NCBI GenBank assembly: GCA_905250025.1
Contig: CAJNOJ010000467.1
Coordinates: forward strand, 1 to 64,000
Reading direction: 5' to 3'
Source of the DNA: Adineta ricciae
Taxonomy: Eukaryota > Rotifera > Eurotatoria > Adinetida > Adinetidae
DNA length: 64,000 bases
Part shown: in pieces, positions 1 through 10,760 of the stretch
Layout: every line of letters begins with the position of its first letter
How positions within the stretch are numbered: the stretch's first letter is position 1
Translations under genes and position numbers: made by a program
Notes under the pieces: generated by a model
Databases searched by the model: none
Told to the model about the DNA's origin: nothing
What the model saw: the letters and a program-made list of their open reading frames with translations, nothing else

Positions 1-1135
1 AATTTCCACTGATAATCGGACGATTTTCGATGCCGTTCTTTTCGAGATACTTCAAAAACTCACATCGTTGATGCGTATACGGACGATGCAGAAGAAAGGC
101 TAAGCCGAACCAAGCAGGATCAATCCCTTCCGAAGCTTCCATCAATGACATTAACGATGAAAATCTTTCATCATGTGAAAGACTTTCTCTAATCAGGCGA
201 AAGTTCTCACGACGATGTCGATTGAATTCATCGAGTTTATCTAATTGAACACTCAACATGGCGCCTTGAACTTCTAACGGTCGAAGATTGTAACCCATAT
301 TAACAAATAAAAATCGGCAATCAATATCAGGATATAGATCTTCAATCTGCTGACGATTTGTCAAATGTCTTGTCCAACCATGAGCGCGCAAACAACGGAG
401 GAAGTTGTAATCATCCTCTGTATGACATGTAATCATTCCACCTTCACCACTAGTAATATGATGTGAAAAATAGAATGAAAATGTTCCAAAATCTCCAAAT
501 GTTCCTAACATTTTCCGTTGACTATTTTCATCGATTAAACAATAACTTCCCAACGATTCACATGTGTCTTCAATTAGAAGCAGATTATGTCGTTGAACAA
601 ATTCCATTAATAACTTCATGTTAACCGAGTTTCCGAGCACATGCACAGCCATGATTGCTTTCACATGATTGGTTAATTTGCGTTCGAGTTCGTGAATTGA
701 AATATTGAACGTACGTGGATCAACATCGACGAAAATTGGACGAAGACCATGTTGAATTAATGGAAACACACTTGTCGACCAAGAAACAGCTGGTACGAGA
801 ACATGATCACCTACTTTACAATGTTTTGCTCGCAATTTATTCGCTATTGCTGACACAGCTAATAAATTTGCAGAACTTCCTGAATTGACCATCACAGCAT
901 AAGGTACACCAACAATTTCCGCAAATTTCTTTTCAGCATGCTCAACTTGTTTGCCTAATGTTAATCGACCTGTTAGCAAAACCTCTGTCATAGCTAAAAT
1001 TTCGTCTTCACCAAACGGGTTCATTGCTAATGGAAATAAAACCGATGTATCTTTCGTTTCAGCTAAACGACGAGCCCTCCATTCATTTACAATGCTCGTC
1101 TTCCATTCCGAACACGAGGAAGCTCCACTAGCCAT
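1..1135 (-). CDS. ColD/RfbH-type PLP sugar 3-dehydratase (DegT/DnrJ/EryC1/StrS fold), 3' end outside window
   Basis: An open frame runs from ATG at 1135-1133 to the window edge (378 codons, no stop, no intron). It reads as the DegT/DnrJ/EryC1/StrS aminotransferase fold: GSSANLL phosphate-binding loop, a VPAVSWSTSVFP segment, LLIEDTCESLG (PLP-contacting Asp), then SHHITSGEGGM. In ordinary sugar aminotransferases that last block holds the Schiff-base Lys; here the position is His (residue 225, codon 463-461). This is the hallmark of the ColD and RfbH (E1) dehydratases that remove the 3-hydroxyl of a 4-keto-6-deoxy nucleotide sugar. Downstream blocks DPAWFG and NRPIISGN also match RfbH/ColD proteins. 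The first ~40 residues are an extension. The family is essentially bacterial, so an intronless copy here suggests horizontal transfer. Whether the substrate is GDP- or CDP-linked cannot be told. Family assignment is firm, exact reaction is not. Confidence 0.85.
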   Translation of the reverse strand, partial: MASGASSCSEWKTSIVNEWRARRLAETKDTSVLFPLAMNPFGEDEILAMTEVLLTGRLTLGKQVEHAEKKFAEIVGVPYAVMVNSGSSANLLAVSAIANKLRAKHCKVGDHVLVPAVSWSTSVFPLIQHGLRPIFVDVDPRTFNISIHELERKLTNHVKAIMAVHVLGNSVNMKLLMEFVQRHNLLLIEDTCESLGSYCLIDENSQRKMLGTFGDFGTFSFYFSHHITSGEGGMITCHTEDDYNFLRCLRAHGWTRHLTNRQQIEDLYPDIDCRFLFVNMGYNLRPLEVQGAMLSVQLDKLDEFNRHRRENFRLIRESLSHDERFSSLMSLMEASEGIDPAWFGLAFLLHRPYTHQRCEFLKYLEKNGIENRPIISGN

Positions 1136-1347
1136 GTTCAATAAATGTCTGAAGGTGCAATCAAAATGAATAACGGAGAGCGATGAGAACTTTTTTCTCT
1201 ATTCTATCGATAGTTATGATTTATTTTCATAGTAGCAAGTGGTATTTGAACGCATAAAACGTACACTTCATTAGTGTTAAATTCATCTTAGAGCAATGAG
1301 AGGAACATCAGCGAACGAGAACGAAAGAGAGAAGAATCGAGAAAAAG

Positions 1348-1421
1348 TGACCTTCGCGGGACTCGGACCCACACATTCTGCTATCCGGCCAGATGTCATA
1401 CGCCAGTTAGACTACATGGAC
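1348..1421 (-). tRNA. tRNA-like sequence (tRNA pseudogene or SINE head)
   Basis: Read on the minus strand, 74 nt have tRNA layout: an A-box-like TAGTCTAACTGG, a T arm with stem GTGGG/CCCGC and loop TCCGAGT (B-box-like GGTCCGAGTCC), and a T-run just after the end (about 1342-1346). The acceptor stem pairs at only 4 of 7 positions. The anticodon stem has a mismatch and position 33 is not U. A functional tRNA is therefore unlikely; a decayed copy or Pol III-derived SINE head fits better. Confidence 0.4.
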
Positions 1422-4400
1422 CATCTTAATCTCTAGTATAGCGTTTTGTGATACACCACAAACCCTAACAATCAGCAGCAATCCACTCGCTAGAAAAAGA
1501 AACGGATGTATGATTCGCCTAAGCCCACTCGCTCCCCCGCTCCCGGAATCAAAACTTGTTTTTCTTTCAGAACGCTCATTCTTAGTGAAATCTTGATCGA
1601 ACATGTACCTGACTTTGAGCAGCTTTCAGTGGCAAACTCAGTCAGAAATACTAAGCTTTGGGGCAGTTTCTCTTAGTACCAAGGATAAAAATACCAGCCT
1701 TCGTATATCAACGATTTTCTCACAATATTGATGTCATAGAACTCGGAATAGCGTGAAAATATATGAAATACCTGTTCCTACAGCCCAACAAAACCGTTTT
1801 TTGCGAAACTTGATTTTCTTACGAACAACTAAATGAAAACAAAAGTTTTCACTCTATTAGGCTGCAGTGCTGCATTTTAGCTTCGTTTTCAAACTTGTCC
1901 GAGTGTTCAAACATTTAAAATCGCGAAAGAAATTTTGTCACATCGACCGATGAAATACTTGTGAATTTCGAAAAAACCCTCATCTTTAACACGGCTGATT
2001 GAACACGCGCACGCGAGAGATTTTTCGTGTTTATATAGAACGTAAGAAAATATTAGGATTGAAAATGTCAAGAGAATTAGGCTATATCGAATGATTTCAC
2101 CGAGAAAAATTATCTGACAATGACAAAAATCGAGTTTCTTTGTATTTTGATTGCTTTTCATATATTCTCTCTTCCGTTCAAACTGAGCCATATAGCAACC
2201 GATAAAGCGTGGCTCACTCTACAAAACTGTCTACATGACATTTTCTGTTTGGAGCGAAATTGGCACAAAAAACTCAACTACTTTTTATCTTTGTATTTTC
2301 CAAAGTTGCCGGATTCATCATTTTTTTGTCCGAATGCTATACCGAGAAGCTGATTGCCAAAACTATCCGGCCACTTCCTTGTCGTTTCCAGCTCATGGTT
2401 TACAGGAAATGACTAGAAACCTCGTTTGAAATTCCGGCGGCAGGGAAGTCGTTGAAAAATGAGCTTAGCCAGCCAGAGTCGATTGAACCACAATAATATG
2501 CGAACTTGAAGATTGACAAATAACATCGATTTCGGTGAAAAATCAATATCATGTCACACTTATATTTATAGATTTATTCTCAATTCCTTTGACTGTCTCG
2601 ATTGACCCATAAAGTAATCGGTAGAGCCAGAGCTGCTCTACAAAACGTTATAGTTTCAATCTTTTCATACTGTTCTGAAATACCATTTAGAATATCAAAA
2701 TGTTCAGGCTTAAAGGATAACTTCTATCGGAGCTGGGACTTTTGAGACGACTATGGAAATAGCGTTATCTGCATTTTAGCTTAGAAAGTGTCATATTGTG
2801 GTTCAGCATCTGAAGTCGAGCGAGAAAATTTATTTTGCAGTTGGTTTTCGATTTTTATTTATCTTCGAATCCCCTCCCCCTCCGATGCATCACCCAGGAA
2901 ATTTTTCAGACACAATTCGCTCACAATTAGTATTGTATTAGGCTGTTACTAAAAATATTCCTTTTAAATAACATTTGAAAATATTTTGACGCATGTCGAT
3001 AACTATAGCGTACTTCGGAAGAAGTCCATTGTTCTCCAAAATTGCCTGGATGGGCCATCCAAGGACAACAACACAGCGGAAAAGGTAGAATTCAAAAGTA
3101 TTTGAAAAATACTTTTTCGACTTCAGTTTTTAGCTGACTCTGAATGTGACACTTTAGAAAATAATAGATTAACGAAAGTTGCTGATTGTCGCTCATTATA
3201 ACCGTGAAAAGCGCAGAAGCGAACCCTTATCTGTGATTCTAGAAGAAAGGAGCGCTCTAATATATAAGTTATTATATTAACAAATGCGGAAACTTCGGAA
3301 TTGAGCCGAAAGTTAGGTGTGATGGAAGTAGTCCATTGAATGGAAGACATACGGAGTCATAGAGAGATATCAATACTTTTTCAATAACTCAAGAATTACT
3401 CCTCTAAACAGGCTTATCTTTGAATTCCAGTGAATTTTGATGTAATACGGCGCTATTCAAAATTTCTTCCCAGTCAATAGGCACTCAGAAGCCATGGTGC
3501 AGATAAATGGGACACAGTAGACTTATCGATTATATCAATGCGCTCACCTTTCCAGTGTACCACAACAAAATGATCTCTTAAATCTCTTCTCATTAATGTA
3601 CCGTGCACACCTGGACTATCTTCAATTGAAGCTCAGATTTCAACAAAAAAAAACATGTTTTTGAACATACTTCCATGCGTTACATCACTCAGCACACGTG
3701 GAATGACTTCGTTAACGTGAGTAAATACTGAGATTATTTGGGTAACTTTCACCCAAGTTCGTGAGCTCACACTTACCTCGGTGATGTCCTTTCATTTTCA
3801 CCTTTCACTAAATCTGAGCCGTTCGTGTAAACGTTGGTAACGCTGTCTATAATAGAGATCTATAACTAGTAGATGAGTGGTCTGAGTGAAATACATCCAC
3901 ATAGGCATGTGACAACTCAAGCTCAATAGTTTGTGGGAACTGAATTCATGAACCGAGTAAACAGTTCTGATCCACATGAACTAGAGCTGACTGACAGATC
4001 GGTTCGTAGAAAAAGAACTGGTAAACATTTCTAATTTCATGGATGAAGACTGAGTTGTGACATGCCTATACCCCAATCCTCCTATGGATCATCGTTATGG
4101 TGTTCCCAACTGTATCCTGCCGCTTTCTAAATCGAAGCAGTGATAGTTGATTGTTTGGTGACGTTATCAATGACAAAACCAGTTGGGAAGAGTTAACCTA
4201 GGTTAATCACATTCATCTCTTTATTGGTCTGCCGATATCCATTCGATGTTTTCCTAGGTCTACGAAGTACTGTAAAATTTTGGGCGAGTTTTTCATCACA
4301 AAGCCGGTTGGGCAAAAATTCCACCCAGATCACACCCAAGTCGCCTATGTCTACCCTTCATCGGTAAGCCCAAATTCTCTCCATATTTTGCTGGACAGAA

Positions 4401-4677
4401 GCGCTCACCATGGAAAGTTTGCATGTCATAACTGATAGAGGAAATAAATGTGAAACGAACAGACAAGCAAGCGCATGTGCTCAACTTTCTATATATAAAT
4501 CAAAGAAAATTTTGTTCAAACATAGCAACGGTACACATGATTGTGCTCATTTCCGAAACAGTTGAGGGTACTGACGAAGTGGTTGAGTGTAGGAAATTTC
4601 ATGTCAATCTAATTCTTCTATCGAAAGTTATCGTGAATATGGGCGGCCGGACACACTGGTCGATTTTAATAGTCAAT
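1422..4677. other. Gene-free, repeat-derived stretch
   Basis: No convincing coding region is seen on either strand; open frames are short and lack family resemblance. The stretch includes the left copy of a long inverted repeat (about 1987-2226), a decayed second partial copy near 2600-2665, and otherwise unrecognised AT-rich sequence. Confidence 0.55.
1987..2226 (-). repeat. Left copy of a dispersed inverted repeat (partner at 5994-6233)
   Basis: The reverse complement of this segment matches 5994-6233 over about 240 nt with scattered substitutions. A short open frame starting MAQFERKREYMKSN is kept in both copies. A weaker third match to the outer end lies at about 2600-2665. Probably a decayed mobile-element sequence; no encoded enzyme is recognised. 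Confidence 0.75.
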
Positions 4678-4974
4678 TAGGCATGCAGCAATCCCGATTC
4701 GACTCGATTCCGATTCTAGAATCGAATGGGATTGGTTGGGATTGGCTGGAATTGATCCGAGATAGACTGAAATAGATTACTAATTTTAACTCAGACTAAT
4801 ACTAGTTTCGGACAGTCTTCGTTAATGGCAGACAAATTTCCAGCAACAAGAAGCATTTAGAATTATTTTCCTGTTAAATCTCACATAGTTCTTAACTATG
4901 TCACGTTACTTTCAAATCACATCCAGTCAATCCCATTCGATTCCGATTCTAGAATCGGGATTGGTGCATGCCTA
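4678..4974. mobile_element. hAT-like MITE with 8-bp target duplication
   Basis: A 297-bp element with terminal inverted repeats beginning TAGGCATGCA and continuing CAATCCCGATTC (22 of 23 positions identical between ends). It is flanked by TAGTCAAT (4670-4677) and TAGTCAGT (4975-4982), 7 of 8 identical. An 8-bp target duplication with short TIRs is typical of the hAT superfamily. Both ends are rich in a CGATTCCGATTCTAGAATCG palindrome. No transposase is encoded, so it is non-autonomous. Confidence 0.75.
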
Positions 4975-5290
4975 TAGTCAGTTCCCTCTTGGAGTACACC
5001 AAGAACGGTAGTAATCGAAAGGAACTGTACACCTGCCTATCGATAAAGATATCTTTGCGATAGAGCTTGCTAAAATGTGACTAAATACCACCGGTGGATC
5101 CGATATCGATGCCATCTTGATTTTGATGGTATAGTATTTATCGGGGGTCTATTCCACGCCTGACTACTTGACATGAACACTCAATACATTATTCGACGCA
5201 TAGTTCAACGCCTTACGATATAATTGCATTTGTATGTACTAAGTTTTGAAGTATAATGAATACGCTTTTCAAGTGTCACTAAAAAATTGC

Positions 5291-5914
5291 TAACGAGGGA
5301 ACCACCCGAGGTGATTAATGGGTTTAGATCTCATCTGTTGGTAGTAGATAGTCTTCGATGAGGTATGAAAAACCTCAAGAGGATTCGCGCCCACGGACCT
5401 TTTATCTAGAGTTATAGATGTTTTACTGGAATTTTTGCATATATTTAGGTATCTACCGACGGATCAAATATCAGTCTTTAGAACTGAAACTTTGGTTACA
5501 GATAGGTCTATAGATAGGGACAATGCCCTGAAGATTTCAGCTCTAAAGAAGGCTTCCTTCCGAAGACAATAAGACCTGAAATAAGGAACAGCTCTAGCAT
5601 CTTTCCTAAGATACGGGTGATTTTTTGAAGTCTTAGTATCTTGGGAAGGAAATCTTCTTTAGAGCTGAAATCTTCAGGACATTGTCCCTATCTATAGACC
5701 TATCTTTAACCAAAGTTTCAGTTCTAAAAACTGATATTTGATCCGCCGGTAAATACCTAAATATATACAAAAATTTCAGTAAAACATCTATAACTCTAGA
5801 TAAAAGGTCCGTGGGCGCGAATCCTCTTGAGGTTTTTCATACCTCATCGAAGACTATCTACTACCAACAGATGAGATCTAAACCCGTTAATCACCTTGGG
5901 CGGTTCCCTCGTAA
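5291..5914. mobile_element. 624-bp foldback (long inverted repeat) element
   Basis: Two arms of about 295 nt (5291-5585 and 5620-5914) are reverse complements with scattered mismatches, separated by a loop of about 35 nt. Outer ends read TAACGAGGGAACC and TTACGAGGGAACC. Almost the whole element is stem, so it is a foldback or MITE-type element. No coding potential and no clear target duplication were seen. Confidence 0.8.
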
Positions 5915-5993
5915 GGTTTCCTACGCAAACTGAGTGTTTTGTCATCCTGGATGGCATCTAAAAACTACATGAAACGATTGAAACTATAACATT

Positions 5994-6233
5994 TTGTAGA
6001 GTAAGTCACGCTTTATCGATTTCTACATGGCTCAATTTGAACGGAAGAGAGAATATATGAAAAGCAATCGAAATACAAAGAAACTCGATTTTTGTCATTT
6101 TCAGATAATTTTTCTCGGTGAAATTGTTCGATATAGCCTAATTCTCTTGACCCTTTCAATCCTGACATTTTCTTGCGTTCTGTATAAACACGAAAAATCT
6201 CTCTCTTGCGCGTGTTCAATCAGCTGTGTTTAG
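5994..6233 (+). repeat. Right copy of the dispersed inverted repeat
   Basis: Reverse-complement partner of 1987-2226, carrying the same short MAQFERKREYMKSN frame. With its partner it brackets about 3.8 kb that includes the MITE and the foldback element. Confidence 0.75.
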
Positions 6234-6668
6234 ATATACTCTGATGATTAACACATAAGGAATAAGAATCTCGCGTGTTATAACTTAGTTTAACATTATA
6301 TGATATTCGTCTTCTTTGGAGATCAAAGAACGGAAAAATATTTTTCTTGCACTCTTCGTGGCATCTACGAAATAACATAAAGATCGAAAGGGTAAAAGGA
6401 GATCTTGCGCGGCAATATTTTGGATTTTTATACGGTAAACAATGCCTAAATTTTCATGAGGGCAGATTCAAAATGAGTTGACCCACATGTTTTGACAATA
6501 TTCGATTTTTTCATGGAGGGTTTCTTAGCTATGGGTAAATCTAAGACTAGATACTGTTTTATAAAAGTTGCGATTTTTGCTCTGGGAAGGTGGCTTCTTA
6601 TAAATCTATAGACACTTTTCTTTTCTTTTGTCTCATTAGGCGTTTCAAACGGAAGGAACACTTCCATT
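6234..6668. other. Upstream region of the fusion gene, no feature recognised
   Basis: AT-rich sequence without a credible reading frame. It presumably holds the promoter and 5' leader of the gene starting at 6669, but no clear TATA box or other motif was identified. Confidence 0.4.
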
Positions 6669-9044
6669 ATGTGTACAAATTTAGTCTGCTTCGATGATAT
6701 TTCTCAACAGAATTCCAACACGGTTGTTGTCTTAATCATATACTGTGTTTCGGGAACGTTTTTAACATTATTAAACAAAATTACCGTGACTCTTTTTCCA
6801 TATGCAAATCTTCTTTTGATTATACAGAATACCTTTGCAGTAGTTATGCTGGTCTTTTGTTCGCGATATTTTCGTTCAACATTTGGAGCTCTACCAGCAT
6901 TGAATCGAACGGTGTTACAACTATGGATGCCATTGGTTTTCTTGTTTGTTCTCATGTTAATCTCAAGTTTGAGTGCATTGATCTATGTCAGCGTCCCAAC
7001 AGTGATCGTCATGAGGAATTTAACAAGTCTATTTGTCGCATTTTTGGAGTACATATTTCTAAATCACAAAACCAATCGCCTTTCAATTTTCATTCTACTC
7101 GGAATGCTAGGCGGTGCTGGACTCTTTGCAAAGCATGATTTCACTTTCAATGTTCAAGGTTATGTTTGGTTAGGTGTGAACATAATCAGTACGAGTGTTT
7201 ATCAAATATATATTAAGAAGATCATTCACTTGACTTATTTTGAAAATATTGGATCGATCGGAATGTCTTATTATAATAATTTACTATCACTACCTGTACT
7301 TGGGCTAATAGTTTGTATAACAGGAGAATTAGGAAGGTTGATGGTAAATTTTGACCTTCAACATTCTCAGATGATATTATCGATTAGTCTAATATTAATC
7401 TCCAGTCTTCTGGGGTTTTCCTTAAGTATCTCAGCATTTGCGTTGAACAAATTAATATCTGCGACGTCGATGATGGTGGCGAACAATGTTAATAAATTTT
7501 CGGTGATTGTTCTTAGCGAGATACTTGTCAAATCAACTCTGGATAGTATTGCCTCCGTAGGTGCAATTTCCGTTCTCTTTCTCGGCTGGCTGTATTCGCA
7601 AACGACCACATCAACCTCAAAAATTTGCTTTGCTATTCTTACCATTACTCTTATCATTTTCGCTGCACTTATTGAAACTAAATATATTAAAACCCTTCGT
7701 TTTGATCACGATGATTATTACAAAAACTTCCAGCCGATTATGTACAATCAAACGATATCTTATCGATATCCGATGAAAGCGATCACGCCGATGAAGCAAC
7801 GTCAAGGTTATGACATTTATCGAGAATATCTACCTCGATCGAGTAAAGCGCATCGTTTAACACCGCAAATCGAAGCCCGATCCGCTCAAGATTATCCTAT
7901 TCCCCAAAACTGTCGAAATCGGAATGCATCTATATGGAAAACATGCGATGCTCATCAATGTCAACCTTATACCGGATTAATCAATTGGGATTATCCACAA
8001 AAAACAATATTTGGAGAAAATACCACTGAATTTATCAATCGAATATTAGAAATTGCTTGGGGAACAAATCCGCCGTCGATCGATCTCTACCTGCGCGGTG
8101 GTTGCCATGGCATCATGGAAATGAAGTACCTTTTCGAAAGCATCGAACTATTTTGGCCGAGATTTCTCGGTTCAGTTATCGTCGTACTCGATGTTGGCGA
8201 CGAACCAATTCTGAAATATTTCCTACCGCAACAACCCACGCACCATTATCTTGTTACTTTCGAACATACCCCTTGTTTACCTGGACGAGTATTCAATCAG
8301 TACAGTTATCTGAACATCGATCGACATTCTCATGCTGAATACATCGTCACAATTGATAGTGATTGCGCATTTCATGCGCCAGTCACACCAGATTTGATTT
8401 TTCGTCAAGGAAAAATTATCTTACCGTCATCACGGTCGTACCAACCGGACGTATGGCGTCGATCACTGGAAGCGGTAATGGGCGCAGGAATGTATGATGG
8501 ACATTACATGGTCACACAGCCAGTCACATTCGCTCGCTCAACATTTGCGTCATTTCGGGAATGGTTCTATGAAAACAAAGGCATATGTTACGAAGATCAG
8601 GTAGCACAACTATCACCAGTGTATTATCAGGAATTTTGCTGGATGTGTCAACTTGGCAGTTATTTAGAACGTGGACGCGCAAAAAAAAGTGATTATGACC
8701 AATATTGGTATCAACATTTTGATAATGAATCATTAGAACCAATGATACGATTTGCAATTCACGTTCCTTATGAACCGTTTTCGTCCAGTGCAGTACAATG
8801 CCGAGAAGTGATATGTTATGAAAAAAGTGTTAATGAAATCATCAGACAAGGCCTGTGTCGTGCATTTGGTCCATCGATATTTCCGGTTTGTATGAATAAT
8901 ATCAGTTTTAACTATGTCAACAATGTCACGTTCTCTTATGGACAATTCGAAATCCAAGCAGCGAATAGATCTGCTCGTATTGATGCATTAAATCAATATT
9001 TGAAACGTTTAGCACGTATAACAATGATTTCTTTAGACGATTGA
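6669..9044 (+). CDS. Nucleotide-sugar transporter fused to glycosyltransferase-like domain
   Basis: One intronless frame of 791 aa. Residues ~18-312 form a triose-phosphate/nucleotide-sugar transporter (SLC35/VRG4 type): about ten membrane spans, an early LLNK, MRNLTSLFVAFLEYIFL in the middle, and NNVNKFS (272-278) where relatives carry GALNK/GNLNK for nucleotide binding. An additional span (~320-337) follows, then a ~100-residue linker and a soluble domain (~450-760). In that domain IVVLD lies near 504-508, the DxD-type motif IDSDCAF at 562-568, and later MVTQPVTF, as in GT-A glycosyltransferases using a metal-bound sugar nucleotide. With eleven spans and a cytosolic N-terminus, the transferase domain would face the Golgi/ER lumen, where the imported donor arrives. 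Both halves are normally separate proteins. The transporter call is strong; the transferase call rests on the DxD and general layout. Donor and acceptor are unknown. Confidence 0.8.
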   Translation: MCTNLVCFDDISQQNSNTVVVLIIYCVSGTFLTLLNKITVTLFPYANLLLIIQNTFAVVMLVFCSRYFRSTFGALPALNRTVLQLWMPLVFLFVLMLISSLSALIYVSVPTVIVMRNLTSLFVAFLEYIFLNHKTNRLSIFILLGMLGGAGLFAKHDFTFNVQGYVWLGVNIISTSVYQIYIKKIIHLTYFENIGSIGMSYYNNLLSLPVLGLIVCITGELGRLMVNFDLQHSQMILSISLILISSLLGFSLSISAFALNKLISATSMMVANNVNKFSVIVLSEILVKSTLDSIASVGAISVLFLGWLYSQTTTSTSKICFAILTITLIIFAALIETKYIKTLRFDHDDYYKNFQPIMYNQTISYRYPMKAITPMKQRQGYDIYREYLPRSSKAHRLTPQIEARSAQDYPIPQNCRNRNASIWKTCDAHQCQPYTGLINWDYPQKTIFGENTTEFINRILEIAWGTNPPSIDLYLRGGCHGIMEMKYLFESIELFWPRFLGSVIVVLDVGDEPILKYFLPQQPTHHYLVTFEHTPCLPGRVFNQYSYLNIDRHSHAEYIVTIDSDCAFHAPVTPDLIFRQGKIILPSSRSYQPDVWRRSLEAVMGAGMYDGHYMVTQPVTFARSTFASFREWFYENKGICYEDQVAQLSPVYYQEFCWMCQLGSYLERGRAKKSDYDQYWYQHFDNESLEPMIRFAIHVPYEPFSSSAVQCREVICYEKSVNEIIRQGLCRAFGPSIFPVCMNNISFNYVNNVTFSYGQFEIQAANRSARIDALNQYLKRLARITMISLDD

Positions 9045-10242
9045 ATATCATATGTTCTTTTTTTATTTGTTTCTCTACTGAAAGGAGGGTTATGCATCGG
9101 GCTGATATCACAGAAAAACGCGTTAATATTCGTCCGTTCCGTTTGTTTGTTCATATCATTATTATACAGTGTGAATAGCTCGAATAAAGTTTGACCAGAA
9201 GGTAATCGAGGCCGAAGAACTCGAATTTGAGGTTAGTTTTAACTACCTATTAAGTGTCAGCTAACTACTTATCAAATAGGCGTGGATTATCAATACGTAC
9301 AATAAGGGTTAACTGAGAGGAAATCTAAAGCCAAGCATTCAAATCCAACATTAGCTTTTTCTTACTTACGCAGCTTACACTTCTCCTTTTCTCTCTCCAG
9401 AAAAGATATTTTCTCGCATCTTGTTTGGAATCTTTTGTAAACGGTAGGGGGTTTAACGCTATTCCTGTATGTCATGCGTACGAAGATAGTAGTATAAGAG
9501 CTTATACAAGATTTCGTATATCTTACGTCATAATAGCTGCAATTCAAGGAATCATAACAGATTAGATAAGCTTAATATCATTATTGCGTTGTTAACTGTG
9601 ACACATCAGGTCTTTGGTTAGGATTTTAGCGGATGTATGTCGCCAAAAGGTATCCCCATCAGTGTAACTCCATCTTATTAGCTATATACAGAGAAGTCGA
9701 CTATGGGTAGTTCCAACGGAAATCTCGCACATTGTATAAAAGTATTTCCGATCAAGCTGAAATTTTCATTAATTGAAGGTCTGATTACGCTTATGTCATA
9801 TTAACAAAAAGCAGCTCCCTCGCTCATTGGCAGCATGCCTCTTTTGACGCCATAATATCTCATCCTATATGACTCAGAATATTTTTTGTTATTTTTTAAA
9901 TCCCTTTCTAGAATAAAAGTCCACTTCGAATAGAAGCCTATCAGATCAGAGATGTACTTATTATTACACAAAAGAAAGCAAATAATTTTATTAATAAAAT
10001 AATAATACAAATTCGTTTCAATAATCTATATTCAGTTGAAACATATTTCTATTTGCTTCCTCCTTTCTACATACTTCCTCAGATACTCTAGTTATTCTTG
10101 TTCTGCATATGTTTCTTCCACTAGGGAATTCTTCTCATCAACTAGTACGTTTGAAGAGTATAATAGATAATATATTTGTCGTTCAACTCCGTGTGAGGTA
10201 GAATAATAGATATATTCTAGCGTTTACGCCTCAGAATCAGCA
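9045..10242. other. Gene-free stretch containing a dispersed repeat
   Basis: No coding region is supported. About 9066-9570 is a diverged direct copy of 16842-17500: both contain ACTGAAAGGAGGGT, a TTCGTCCGTTC motif, and later a similar CTTTTGT...TATACAA block. The segment AGTTTGACC...GGTAATCGAGG...GAACTCGAAT (about 9188-9230) belongs to a dispersed motif also seen at 16165 and 17245. Confidence 0.5.
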
Positions 10243-10760
10243 GTGTTTATTTGGAATACGCACCAAAATCATTTATTATCATTATTCTCATCATCATCGA
10301 TTCAATCAAGTGATGATGAATCTGACTCTTCCGTCGATTCTGGCGATGAAATTATTGAAGGTGTCATACGGATGCTCGACAGTGTTATTGATATAACGAA
10401 TCTTACTGATGAGGATGAACGAAAGCAGACTGGTAATTATCAATATATTGTTGCTGATTCAACAGCTGTTGCATCTCGATCAAGCAAATGTTCTAATGAC
10501 AAAGATGAATCCTTCGAAAATGCTCGTTCAAAACGTTGTTCATGGACAACTAAAGAAAAACTCGTTGCTACCAAGTATTTTAAGCAGTGCAAAGCAATTG
10601 TAGAAGAATAAAGGAATCGATAAAAGAGACGACATCATAATTACGATTGCTTTTAAACTTTTACAGATCGTTGTAGAAAAGCGAAAAAATGCTACCCTAA
10701 TATCAGTGGCGATGTCTTACTAATTTTTGAAAATCTGCCATATCACTCGATGATTATCTG
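10243..10760 (+). pseudogene. Relic of an acidic protein with a C-terminal K/R-W-T-E-type domain
   Basis: A 122-codon frame without a good ATG encodes an acidic Ser/Asp-rich segment, then RCSWTTKEKLVATKYF. After a stop and a possible intron ending TTTTACAG at about 10664-10671, a second piece reads DRCRKAKKCYPNIS before a further stop. Together these resemble the '(R/K)xWTxEEK...C.kaik.yP' C-terminal domain found in many uncharacterised, often transposon-linked, animal proteins. The lack of a start and the lost frame suggest a decayed gene, though a spliced fragment cannot be excluded. Confidence 0.3.

Noticed and set aside
1-9044. Bacterial contamination explaining the dehydratase gene
   Set aside because: The neighbouring sequence is AT-rich eukaryotic repeat DNA with MITEs, and codon and base composition match the adjoining genes by eye; read support across the junction would settle it.
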